Source: Phaseolus vulgaris
Lineage: Eukaryota > Streptophyta > Magnoliopsida > Fabales > Fabaceae
Length of the DNA stretch: 64,000 nt
Reading direction: 5' to 3'
Assembly (NCBI RefSeq): GCF_000499845.2
Contig: NC_023757.2
Location: 4,808,118-4,872,117, forward strand
The notes under the pieces: model-generated
Seen by the model: only the letters and a program-made list of their open reading frames with translations
What the model was told of the DNA's origin: nothing
Database searches by the model: none
Shown: piece by piece, positions 45,980 to 57,800 of the stretch
Position numbering within the stretch: the first letter of the stretch is position 1
How the letters are laid out: each line of letters opens with the position of its first letter
Program-made: the position numbers and the translations under genes

Positions 45980-48150
45980 GCTACATATTTTACTTGTGAG
46001 ATGTCATGATGATGATTGCCTCTAAGAACAATGTCATCAACATATAATACAAGATAGATACACCTAAGACTCGAGTGACGATAAAATACTAAATGATCTG
46101 CTTCATTGCAATTCATACCAAATTGTTGAACAATATTGTTAAATTTTCCAAACCAAGCCCTAAGAGACTGCTTGAGGGCATATAAGGATTTGCAAAGACG
46201 ACATACCAATCTAGAAGACTTCCCCTGAACAACAAAACTGGGAGGTTGCTCCATATAAATTTCTTCTTGCAAATCTCCATTAAGAAAGACATTTTTAACA
46301 TCTAGTTGATAAAAGGGTCATCGTCGAAGAGCAACCAGGACTATGAATAAGTGAACAAAAACCATATTTGCCACTAAAAAAAAAGTATCAACATAGTGTA
46401 GACAACAAATTTGGGTATAACCCTTAGCCACAAGACGAATTTTGAGACGACCAATAGTACTATCAAGACCAACTTTGATAGAAAAAATCCACTTGCAACC
46501 AACAACAAATTTCCTAGAACATAAAGGAATAAGTTCCTAAGTTCCATTATTCTAAAGTGCATCCATTTCAGCAAGCATGACCTGACGCCAACCAGGATAG
46601 GCTAAGGCATCACCTACAAATTTTGGAATGAAGAAATAGACGAAAAGCAAGTATAAAAAGCTTGAGATAGTTTATTGATAACTCAAAGAGGTATAATGTG
46701 GAGAGAGATTAGAAATAGAACATATACCTTTACGGATGACAATAGGAAGTTCAGGTTCAACTGTCGGAGCCAGAGGGGGTGGAGGTGTTGGCACTAGAAG
46801 AGAGTCATCTGATGGATGATGGGACGTCTGACGACGACTATACACCTGAAGAGTTGGTGTCGGTGATGAATCTTTAGAAGCATTGGGCACAATAAGAGGA
46901 ATATTAACTTGATTAGACGAAGACACATAAGGAGAAGGACAAAACTTAAAGTAAAGGGAAGACTCACTAACATTGGTTGAAATAAAATAACAGTTAAGAG
47001 AATGTGAGAAACATTTATATCCTTTTTGTGATCTAGTGAACCCCAAAAAGACACATTTGTGTGACCTAGGAGATAATTTATCAAGACCAGCACTAAAATT
47101 ATGAACAAAGCATGTGGACCCAAAAACTTTGGGAGGTAAGGAGTGGAAAGAGTCATGTGGAAACAAAATAGAATGAGGAATGTTGTTCTCTAAAACAGAA
47201 GATGACATGCGATTAATGAGATAACATGCACTAAGAACAACATCACCCCAAAAACGTTGAGGAACACCATCATGAATTAAAATAGTATGAGTTGTTTCAA
47301 TAAGATGTTTATTCTTGTGCTCAGCTACCCCATTTTTGTTGAGGCGTATAAGCACATGAAGTTTGATGAAGAATACCATGAAAAACCAAAAATAAATAAA
47401 TTAAAAGAATGAGAAAGATACTCACGCCTATTATCACTGCGCAAAATTCGAATGAAAAATCCAAATTAATTTAATTTCATTGTAAAAGATTTGAAATATC
47501 GAAAACAACTTAGAACGATTTTTCATTAAAAACACTCAAGTACATCTTGAATAATCATCAGTAAAAATATAAAAATATTTTGAAATTCTAATTTATACTT
47601 AATACAACTTGGTCCCTAAATGTTAGAGTGAACTAAGGCAAAAAGAGAGGAAACACATTGTGAGACACTACTAGGAAAATAATTATGGATGTCTTTCCCT
47701 AACTGGCATGACTCACACGATAAACTTGATACATTAGACAAACTTAGAACAAGTTGTTGCATCTTGACAAGACTAGGATGACCCAACCGAGCATGAATGA
47801 AAGATGGAGAATCCATAATTGTGCCAACATGTGTAGAGATTTGTAGTTGATAAAGTCTATGAGACTCACATCTGGTGTCAATCCTCCGTCTCGAACTCTG
47901 ATCCTATAAGGAAACATAATATTTGGTAAAAGAAATAACACAATCAAGGGAAAAAGTGAGACGACTAATGGATAATAAGCTAAATGGAGACTTAGGGACA
48001 TAAAGAACATTATCAATAGATAAAGAAGGAACTCTGATACATTGTTTACTAAAAATAAATGAATTTCATCATATCTAGTTGCAACTTTCAACATATCTAT
48101 TGCACCACCATCATTAACTAAAACATGCATTCTATCTTCCAACACAAAAC
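45980..48150 (-). pseudogene. Ty1/copia pol remnant (protease linker, GAG-pre-integrase, integrase, RT)
   Basis: In minus-strand order: SIDNVLYVPKSPFSLLSISR (end of the protease region), then SPSFIHARLGHPSLVKMQ and CESCQLGK (GAG-pre-integrase H/C motif). Next come FTDDYSRCT and an integrase core with stops. 47379-46672 reads NGVAEHKNKHLIETTHTILI, WGDVVLSACYLINRMSS, FGSTCFVHNF and KCVFLGF (integrase end). RT follows, frame-shifted, with CRLCKSLYALKQSLRAWFGK and YLVLYVDDIVL. The frame then runs into unrelated sequence near 45985, so RT is cut off directly after the YVDD catalytic motif, and RNase H and LTRs are absent. The element is inactive. Confidence 0.9.
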
Positions 48151-50199
48151 AACCTCCACGTGAATACCAAATCTATTATACTATTAAAAACCTTATCTCT
48201 TTCACATTGCCTACTATTTGAAAGTAACTCCATCTATCATAGTTACAAGATCATGGTGGACCACAAGGTCAAAAAAACATTCATACATGATACCGAATTT
48301 ATAAAAGGTATCCCTGTAAAATATATATATGGACAGAAATACCAAACAAATTATAAACCAATCCTTCATTTAATAAACTAAAAAGCAAATGTTGGACCAC
48401 ACACATACAAATTTTGCATATGGGGGGACCATAAACCCTAAATTATTGTAAAAGTTTCCTTAAAGTAATCAACTACACAACATACAATATATAAAATAAC
48501 CAAATCAAATAAATAACATTTCAAACCCACCTTAAACCCCCAAATCAACCAATTGTTGAACATACACGGTGAAAACAAAGATCACCTAAGCTTAGAAATC
48601 ACTAAATTGCCCCACAAACGCGTGAACACCAACACCAACACTACAACACAATCAATAATCCAAAATACCCAAATCACCGTAAACTCAAATCACTGATTAC
48701 AATTAAACAAACCATAATCTCCTAAACAATCTCGTTCCCAATTTTGTTATCTTTAACACTCTCCCAAACCCTCCAATTGCCATGTCAGAAAACCTCATTA
48801 TAAATTTGTCCCATTTTCTTTTTGTAACTCTTAAAAAGATGGATGTAGTAAAAATTTATTTTCTTATGTATTACAAGCTTTTATCCATCATTATAACAAA
48901 AGTTTAAAATTTATTTAAGAAAACTATAATTTTTATGTATCTTATTGTTAATATATTTGAAATAAAAGTATGATTTTTTTTTGGATGATTACATTAATGA
49001 TATTTTTATTTGATAGATAGTAGAAAAATATACTTATATACATCTTATTATTATAAAATTTAATGATTATTATATTATTTTATACTAAATAATTATGTTA
49101 ATTTGTATGAATCATATACGACAGAAATCTTGCATTGCCTGAGAAAAACATTGTATAAATCTACCCCAAAATATTGTTTCTCTTTCCTGAATACATGTTA
49201 ATGTATTCTCAAAAGGCGACACCTCATCTAATAAACTTTTGGGGTAAAAAAAGTGCAGAAAAAATCATTCAATTAATTATTTTTAGTTATTCTGTTTATT
49301 TTTAAATCTTATTTTTATTATATTTTAATATAGAAAATTGAATTATAAAAAAAATATTAAGAAATTGTTAACATTTAATATAAATGATTTAATTCAAACA
49401 TCTTAGAAAAAATATTTATAGAAAATTAAGTAGAATAAAATTAAATTTTAAGTGTCTATTTAAGCATTAAAGATTGAGGATTAATTAGAAAAAAAATGAC
49501 TGTTTAAAGTGTCTACGTACAAAGTAAATAAAATTTGAGGATCAATTAAAATGAAATAAAAGTTTAGGGTATTCATTTTGAAAAATAAAATTTATAAGAG
49601 TTAATGTTATTTGCCTTTAATAAATTATATATGTATAGTTAATATTTCCCTTCATCATTAAATTAAATAGTTAATTTTATTAAACACTTATACTTTAATT
49701 AATCAATTTATCGACTTCAGATTTTATCTTGGGTTTTTTGTGTGTACATTGTTGTTTAAAGACTAGTTATACATAAACTGGTAATTAACAATATCATAGT
49801 TGTAAAAAATTATAATTTCTCAACTATTATTAGTTTCCATCTTTTAATTAACTTTTAGGCTATAAAAAGGAGATAGAAAAGAAAAATAATTCATAACCTT
49901 AGTATATACTAAGAATTGCTGGAATTCTTTATTAACCTGGTGAAATTTTATCTCTTAATTATTTAAATAGGTAATTTAAAAAAAAATATTGAGATAGATA
50001 AATATGAAGATGATATGATATAACTTTTAAAATTGAAAATCGAATCATTTTAAAACATATTTTCACTTTATTTACTATTTTTAAATTTTACCCATTTTAT
50101 TAATTAAGAGTTATAAAAAATTCAGTATTTATATTTTATGAGACAAAACAAACAACTTTAGGAATCTTCAGACACCACAAGAGCAACCCTTTGGGAACA
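48151..50199. other. Intergenic DNA
   Basis: 48200-48800 is C/A-rich, and the rest is AT-rich with no recognised domain. The final part is the promoter region of the Mg transporter gene. Confidence 0.35.
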
Positions 50200-51430
50200 G
50201 GATCACAGATTCACACGTACAACTTATATATAAAGCTGTCAAGCTGTTCTGCTCTTTTTTCAAAACAAATAAAAAAGTTAAATCGCAACCCAAAGAGTTC
50301 ATAATCAAATACTTCAAGCAATTCACATGAAAAGGGCTTTGGTTCATAATTTCTGGTAATGCAGTGTTCGTAATCTTCTTCGTCTCTGTTCTCTGAGAAT
50401 AGAAACCTGTTCGCAATCTTACTGCAACCCATCTTCCAACTTTCGAAGTTTTCTGCATATTGTTGACCTTCAGGTAACTTATTCTTTTATGGGGTTTCGA
50501 TTTACTCCACTGTTTGAATCTAATTTGATAGAAATCTTTAATGGGGTGGTGGTATTTATGCAAAAGATGAAATCTTGTATGAGAGTTGGGATTGGTGGGT
50601 GCTGTCAGTAGAAGGTTAAGGAGTGGGGAGATGGGTGAAGTTAGGATTCTGAGTGTGAGATTTAGTTCAGATGATGGAGAACTTAAATGTTTCATTTTGT
50701 TTGAGTTGTGTTGAATGAATTGAAGGACTCTCTAGTGTGAATAGTTATTTTGGCACAACGTTAGTGTTGACAAGTTTCAAGGAAAGTGGATGAAACTCAG
50801 CTACTAGTATCTGGCTGAGTTTACTGGTAAAGCAATTTTTTGAATTTGAAGATATACTATGCATTGAATCATGGTAATTATCAATTTATCACAGCATTGG
50901 GTTTTTACCCCTTCAGTTTTGTTTTTGTTTAATTGATTGCTTCCTTTTTTTATTCATCGGTGATTTAGGTTAAGTTTTTATTATTCTATTGAATTGAAAC
51001 TACTTGCTTGCTCCTTCAATTAAAGCGTGATATGTTGTTAAAGTGTAACATTCTTTTTCCTATTTGTTAGTTTTCTTATTTGTTCATGCGTCACTTTGTT
51101 AGTCTTCTTATTGGTTGCATTCAACTCTCCTTTAAATGGAGTACCTGATTATGACCTCTTTCTGTACTTCTTATTTTTTCCATTGTCCAGTACTTTTCTT
51201 CTGGGTGCTTGTTCAACTAACTAGCACATTGGTTCTATCTCATCTTCCAATTTCAGATTGTATTTTGTGAAAGGCACAGCGTATGGATCACCTCAGGTGT
51301 GGTTCTTGATACCGGTTATCACCTGTATATCAAGGTTGTGGTGGAAATGAATGCTGAATAGTGAATACTGATGGAGACTACCTCAGTTCTGTATCAGTAT
51401 TGCAAGTGAGAAAATTATAATGCAATTGCT
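50200..51430 (+). other. Predicted 5' UTR and leader intron of the Mg transporter
   Basis: A donor at 50474 (CTTCAG|GTAACTT) and an acceptor at 51256 (AATTTCAG|ATTG) would give a leader intron of 783 bases. The second leader segment, 51257-51430, runs straight into the coding exon. The transcription start is not defined. Confidence 0.45.
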
Positions 51431-51524
51431 ATGGATGAAACACAAGATCATTACTATTCTTCCAGTCTACCTATTTCTTTGTCTCATGATGTCGGTGAGA
51501 GATCTTATTCCAATGCGCAAATAA
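51347..51524 (+). promoter_or_regulatory. Cluster of four upstream AUGs, one overlapping the MRS2-5 start
   Basis: Short upstream frames: 51347-51361 (MNAE), 51351-51371 (MLNSEY), 51371-51409 (METTSVLYQYCK) and 51420-51524 (34 codons starting MQLLWMKHKI). The last begins 11 bases before the main ATG in another frame and runs 94 bases into the coding region. If transcribed as predicted, they should lower or condition translation of the transporter. Confidence 0.5.
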
Positions 51525-54500
51525 ATCGTGGAACTGGTATATCAGGCCTGAAGAAGAGAGGTCATGGAAGTCGCTCTTGGATTAAAATTGGTCGGGATGG
51601 GAATTTTCAGACTGTGAGACTTGACAAGGCAACTATAATGAGACATTGTTCTTTGCCTTCTAGAGATCTCCGGCTATTGGATCCTATGTTTATTTATCCT
51701 TCTGCAATATTAGGACGGGAGAAGGCTATTGTAGTCAACCTTGAGCAAATCCGATGTATAATCACTGCTGATGAGGTCATCCTGATGAATTCATTGGATG
51801 GTAGTGTTGGTCAGTACAGGTCAGAATTATGCAATCGCCTTGAGAATGAAAAAGCTGGTAAGGAAGGATTGCAGCTCATATTGATGTAACATATACATTT
51901 AGGTGCAAGGAAGACTCATGTCCAAAAAATGTCTTATATTTATCTAGGTTTATTATGACGATTTGAACTTACCTAATGGTCTTTTCTGTTTGGACACTGT
52001 TAGGGAATGGATGAAGAATGATAAGGATAGACATTCAGTTTTTTTAGCTGTGAAGTCTTGTCTTCGTAATACTTAGATCTGCTATATTTCCGAGCTATTA
52101 AGAGTTTTTTTAAGCTTTGATGGAGTAATTACTGCATAGAATTTCTTACTTTGTCTGTGATTTTGGACAGATGATCTACCTTTTGAATTTAGGGCACTGG
52201 AGTTGGCTCTAGAATTGACATGCACATCTTTAGATGCTCAGGTATAAATTGACCTAAAGGTCTACTTTCTTTGTGTATATGATCTTATATTTTCTAAATT
52301 TTTCTATTTTACATTGAAATGGTAGCGATGAGTTTATAAGCTTGCCAGTATTATGGTTAAATTACTTCAGGATTTATCATGTTGGAATTATTTTCATCAT
52401 CCACTCTAAGTTTTCCCTGCAAATTCAAATAATCCACATATAACTTGACCGTGATTACACTTTATTGACTGCCCACAATATTTTCCACCATTCACTGCAA
52501 TCAAGATTCAGGCTGGTTAAAGCCCTAGGAAGCAATATAGGGAGACAAAAGAATGTGCAAAGAGATCTGAAATACAAACAAAAAGGTGGTGGTCTTCTAG
52601 CTAATATCTTAGGAATATAAGAAAACTTCTATTTAAGGAAACTAAATCTCTTATTACAGCCAAGGGATCTATTTGTATAGTATGAAACCCATAATAAAAA
52701 AACAAATACTAACCCTTAGGTCTATATCCAAATCATCTAAAAACCTGTAGAAACTAATAGGCATAAATAGAATAGACTCAGAAATCCATGGTAGTGACTA
52801 GTACATGTCTCAGTGAAGGAAAACACTTCTCAGAAGAACTAAGGCAGCATAACTAGGAAAACACAAGAATCCAATGAAAGAAGAGAGGAAAAGAGAGGAG
52901 AAGAGAATTTCTGGTGTATGCAAAATCTGTCTTAAAAGAGGTTATTTATAGAGTGATTATGTGGAATAATTCCCATTAATCATTAAATAAGAAATAAAAA
53001 GGAAGATAAAATGTTGAATACCAAAACATTAGTACGCATTAAATTGAAAATATATCTAACAGACTAATGGCTCAAAACCATAATGTGACACTTCGAATAA
53101 TGGTAATATTTGAAAACGTAATCTGACTCAAAAACCAATGCAAGATTTAAAATTAACATATGAAGTTTCACAATGTCCCCCAAGAAATACGTATGAGTGA
53201 ACGTTTATTACTGCTCTCATATCTTAATTTTATATTAGGACCTAGGTCATTTTAGTGTAAATTTAAAGGGCTCAAGACTAGGTATAGTCGTATAGCTTGT
53301 ATTTTGTAAATGGTTTTTTCAGTTTGGAATTCTGACCATTGTGTTTATGTCACATTATATGCATAGCTGAATGCATAGAAAAAGATGTTGTATAAGCTTC
53401 CAGCCTTATGCAATTAAATTGTCATCTTGAATCCTGTATATTAAGAAGGATTTCGATTTGACAGGTAAACGAACTGGAAATGGAAATATATCCTGTGCTA
53501 GATGAACTAGCCACATCTATCAGTACTCTAAATCTGGAACGTGTTCGGAGATTTAAAGGTCACCTGCTTGCTTTGACTCAACGAGTTCAGAAGGTTGATC
53601 AATGTAGAATTATTATCCTTGATTATTATTCTCAATTTTCTATCTTTCTATCTCCTGCAACTAGTAAATTATTGTTAATTCCCAGGTTCGTGATGAAATA
53701 GAACATCTTATGGATGATGATGGTGACATGGCTGAGATGTGTCTAACTGAGAAAAAGAGAAGATCTGATACTTACACTGTTAATGATTATTTTCAAACTA
53801 ATGCATCTGGTAGAGTGATTTCAAAGTCAGCTCCTGCTTCACCAGAGCGAACATTTAGTGGAGTCCAGATGTTGCAAAGGGCTTTCAGCAGCATTGGAAA
53901 TTCTAGTAAACATGGTAGCTCAATGAGCTCAGCTGATAATGCGGAAAGGATTGAGCCACTGGAAATGTTGCTTGAAGCATATTTTATTGTCATTGATAAT
54001 ACTCTTAACACACTATTGTCGGTATGAGAAGTTTGACCTACTCAGCTGCAGTGTAGCATTAGAATCTACCCATGTTGCTTATAACATAGGGTATTGGATA
54101 TCATAGTCTTTGGTAATATAACTATGGTACTTATATTAACATTAAATTACCTCAGGCATGCCTTCACCCAATCAGCTGTTGCATTATGATTTTTTTTGTA
54201 ATGAGTAGCAGCCACACTGACATTTTATGTTAACTAAATAGCATATGATTTCATTATTTAGGCATGGTGCTTCATGCAAATACTAAGTATATTTTCTTTT
54301 CTGCTGGTACTGCAGCTCAAAGAATACATTGACGACACAGAAGATTTTATCAACATAAAATTGGTATGCTGAGATTAACAATTTGCAATATTGTGCTGAA
54401 CTCTTTTATTTCTTTGATGCTCTAAACTGTGTTCACAGGCAACATTACTTTTCACTCTATTTATTACAGGGAAATATTCAAAACCAGCTAATACAGTTTG

Positions 54501-54700
54501 AGCTGCTTCTTACGGCTGCTACATTGGTAGCTGCAGTATTTGCTGCTGTAGCAGGTGTATTTGGAATGAACTTTGAAACCACTGTTTTTGACTATCCATC
54601 TGGATTCAATTTGGTTTTGGTAATTACTGGTATTGTTTGTATAGCATTGTATTTCGCTTTCCTATTTTATTTTAGGTACAAGAAAGTGCTTGCAGCTTAA
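51431..54700 (+). CDS. MRS2-5: MRS2/MGT-type (CorA family) magnesium transporter, MRS2-5-like (six coding exons)
   Basis: Exons are 51431-51857, 52171-52241, 53465-53593, 53686-54021, 54316-54363 and 54470-54700. All junctions are GT-AG and in frame, giving 413 aa. Early conserved blocks are LKKRGHGSRSWIKI, LPSRDLRLLDPMFIYPS and ILGREKAIVVNLEQIRCIIT. The long helical cytosolic part includes DLPFEFRALELALELTC, VNELEMEIYPVLDELA, DDGDMAEMCLTEKK and EPLEMLLEAYFIVIDNTL. Two C-terminal membrane helices lie at about 348-370 and 384-405. The first ends in GMN (369-371), the selectivity signature of CorA/MRS2 channels. The protein would form a pentameric Mg2+ channel. Length and text best match Arabidopsis MRS2-5/MGT3 from memory. 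The gene converges on the PAP gene, with 163 bases between stop codons. Confidence 0.95.
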
Positions 54701-54863
54701 ACTTCAACAGCAATAAATTGAGTGTGCGTTCTACCAAAGCCATATTGGTGAAGGTGACAGCTTGCAGCCGAATATAACATCTATCTGCATGTGAAATAGA
54801 ATTTACTCATAACTCACTGCTTCAATATGGCTGGATACATTGAATCTTTCACCATTTCATCAA

Positions 54864-57800
54864 TCAAGATGCCATTGTTATACTTGGGCAACTATCCATG
54901 GTGCAGGCCAATATGTCTCTATAATCACGTGATATATTGAAGGAGTCATAAACCTTCCCATCTCGGCTCTTCTTGTACTCAAACAACAAATTTGAATGAT
55001 CAAAAGCAGTTAATTTTACAAACCCATAGTCATAGTCCTTAAAGATGCTCCATTTGGTTTTGAGGGAAGTAAATGTTGAGAGGCTTGCTCCACCACCACC
55101 AGCAACAATATGTATTGTCCCCTTTAAGGTTCCCTTATAGTGGTGTTTCTCTTCATTAGTGCAGATATTCTGTTGCAAAATGTAAAAAGGTACTTGCTAT
55201 TAGAGAAAACACGCATTCTCGTTCCAATTTTCAGGTTTAAATTATGCTATTTGTGGCATGTAAAATGGTGTTTATTTCATTTTTGTCAATAAGAGCACAG
55301 TAGGGATCAGGGAACTTGACATTTTTTTTTCTTAACGTTTAATTATGAATGTTGTGTTGTTACTGCACGTATTAGCTTTATATAAAAAAAAATGAATGGA
55401 ATAAAGCACAAGGTTGAAGAAACCTGGTATATGGGGCATGTCCTCTGGTAATTGTGCACGTGGCCATATATGGCAATGTCCACCTTGTATTTCTGCCATA
55501 GCTTTTGAAGGCTCTCTCTCCCCATTGGTTCAGCAAATGATCCCTCTTCTGCATAACAGATACAAGAGGAGTATCCAAGTACCCTATGTGCAAGGAAAAT
55601 TAGCCACGGCTGTTTTTGTCTGTCAACTGAAGCTAGACAATGCTCAATGAACTTGTATTGTTCTGTCCCTTCCCTCCAGTCATGTTCAGTGTCAGCAATA
55701 CAGAAGCGGAACATGCCATAGTCAACTGAATACCTAGTGAAAGTGTGTAGAATTGTATCATGTTCCAAATACCTGATGAATTATGTTGAATATTCTCTAT
55801 TACCTAAAGCTTTTAAACCAAAAGCAACCATTAGTGAACTTTATTATAAAATTATGACAATGGCTCATTACTTCAACCTTTCAATTTTTAAAAACTGTTT
55901 TTTTGCCATAACTAAAATAAATGATAGTTCCGTATCACTAAGCTTTACATATTGAACCTACCTCATAACCTTTTGATACTTCCAATCTAAAACTGAGTAT
56001 GAGTGAACCGTTAATTTTGATCTTGATGCAGAACAACTCAGACTAATTAACTGCATATTCTAGGAACTGATGATAATATGTACAAGGTGGTGGTTCTGTT
56101 TGCTCTGCTATAGTAGTTAAAAAAAAGTAGCATCATTAACAAAAGTTGAAAGCCTCAATGCTATATATCTTTCCAGAATTAATTTGATTATTTACTCTTC
56201 ATTCAATGACATTGTAATTATTTTGTTCATACCCAAATCATGAAAAATCATTAAACCCAACAGAAGATAAACTTTCTACACGGGAAAAATCATACAATTT
56301 ACAAAATTTATTATAGTGATTATCATCTCAAATAGGGGGGTCATATTATCATACCAAACCTTAGCCCTGTTTGCAGCAGGGGTGTAGAACATAGTCTGTG
56401 CCAACACACCACATTCCCCTCCAGAATCCTTGTTCTCATAAAAGGATCCTGTTCCAGGCCAGTCTCGCTCATGGTTCCCACTGTAAGGGCAAAGACACCA
56501 CAAGAGTATCATTATTAAAAATAAATAAAATAAAACACATCCAAGGCTAACTTTTTGGTAAGCTGTATAAATACCTTGCAATCATGTAAGGAACAGCTGA
56601 CGCAATTGGCTCCACCTGTTCTGTAAATTGATCCCATTGAGAAAGGTAACCATTTGCATAACATATATCTCCAATATGGAAAACAAGATCAATGTTTTTC
56701 AGGTCCTGAATAAGCTGCATAGTAGTGTTAATTGAGCCATGCTGGAAATTGTTGTATTCGTTGGAACCATCAACTTCGTGCTGCATGGTTAACAATGGAT
56801 CAAATACTCAGAATTGATCTCATAGGCACAAGGTTTTAAATTATAGTCGTGTTTAGTCTCATTAAGATTGTTGATATTGAGGGAAATTGTAGAGAAATAT
56901 GGTTGATGCAGCCACAATTGCAATTTGCAACTATTTTATTGTTAACAATATATCTTACACCTAAACAATTATACACTTAATATGCAGAACACGTGAAACT
57001 ATGGCTGGCTCTAGAAGAATGAGTAAGGAAACAAGTCTTATCATAAGCATTCATGCATTCCATAGTGTATTCTTTGGTTTGAGACCATAGACTAGAATTT
57101 TGAATGGCCAAGAAAGATAGAATTGATATAATATACTAGTATCAGCATATATCACAATTTTAGATATCAAATTATTAGCGTCGTCACTGAGAAACATGAC
57201 AAATGCTATCCATCGAATATATGCATGCATACTTTTTCATTATAGTTCAAACCTTCCCCATATCTCCAAATATGACTACACGCTGTAAGGACTTCTGTCC
57301 AGGAAAAGGAGGTGCTTTGAACTGATAGTTTCTGCTCCAGATAAGCGTAGCATTGTTTAATTTGTGTCCTATCTTGTACTCATATCTGCTCAAACATCAG
57401 CATGCACAGTTAAATTATCGTGACTTCACTATAACAAACATAATTTAAGTAGAAAATATGGTGCAACAGTATAGGTTTTACCTAGTTAAGAGCTCGATAA
57501 CAAAAGGACAGTTGTTATTTTTCATTGGCTAATAGGTCTAAATCTACCTGAAATCTATAGCATATAGTGACAATGCAACAAGATAACAAGAATCTACTAG
57601 GTGGTGTTCAACCATAGTAGATAACAGTATCAAATAAAAATTGATGGCTTCAGAGTGGTGAAGTTCTCACAAAATTAAGGGAAAGGTAAATGTACTATAA
57701 AGTAAAACAAAATCTGAATATCAGATTTGTGGATATGCTGTACACCTTTCCAAGGGAAACATAAAATTGAAAAGTGACCAGGCCTAAGCTAGAAATAACA

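Noticed and set aside
50168..50695. 175-codon minus ORF before the Mg transporter
   Set aside because: Antisense to the likely 5' leader exon; no recognisable domain.
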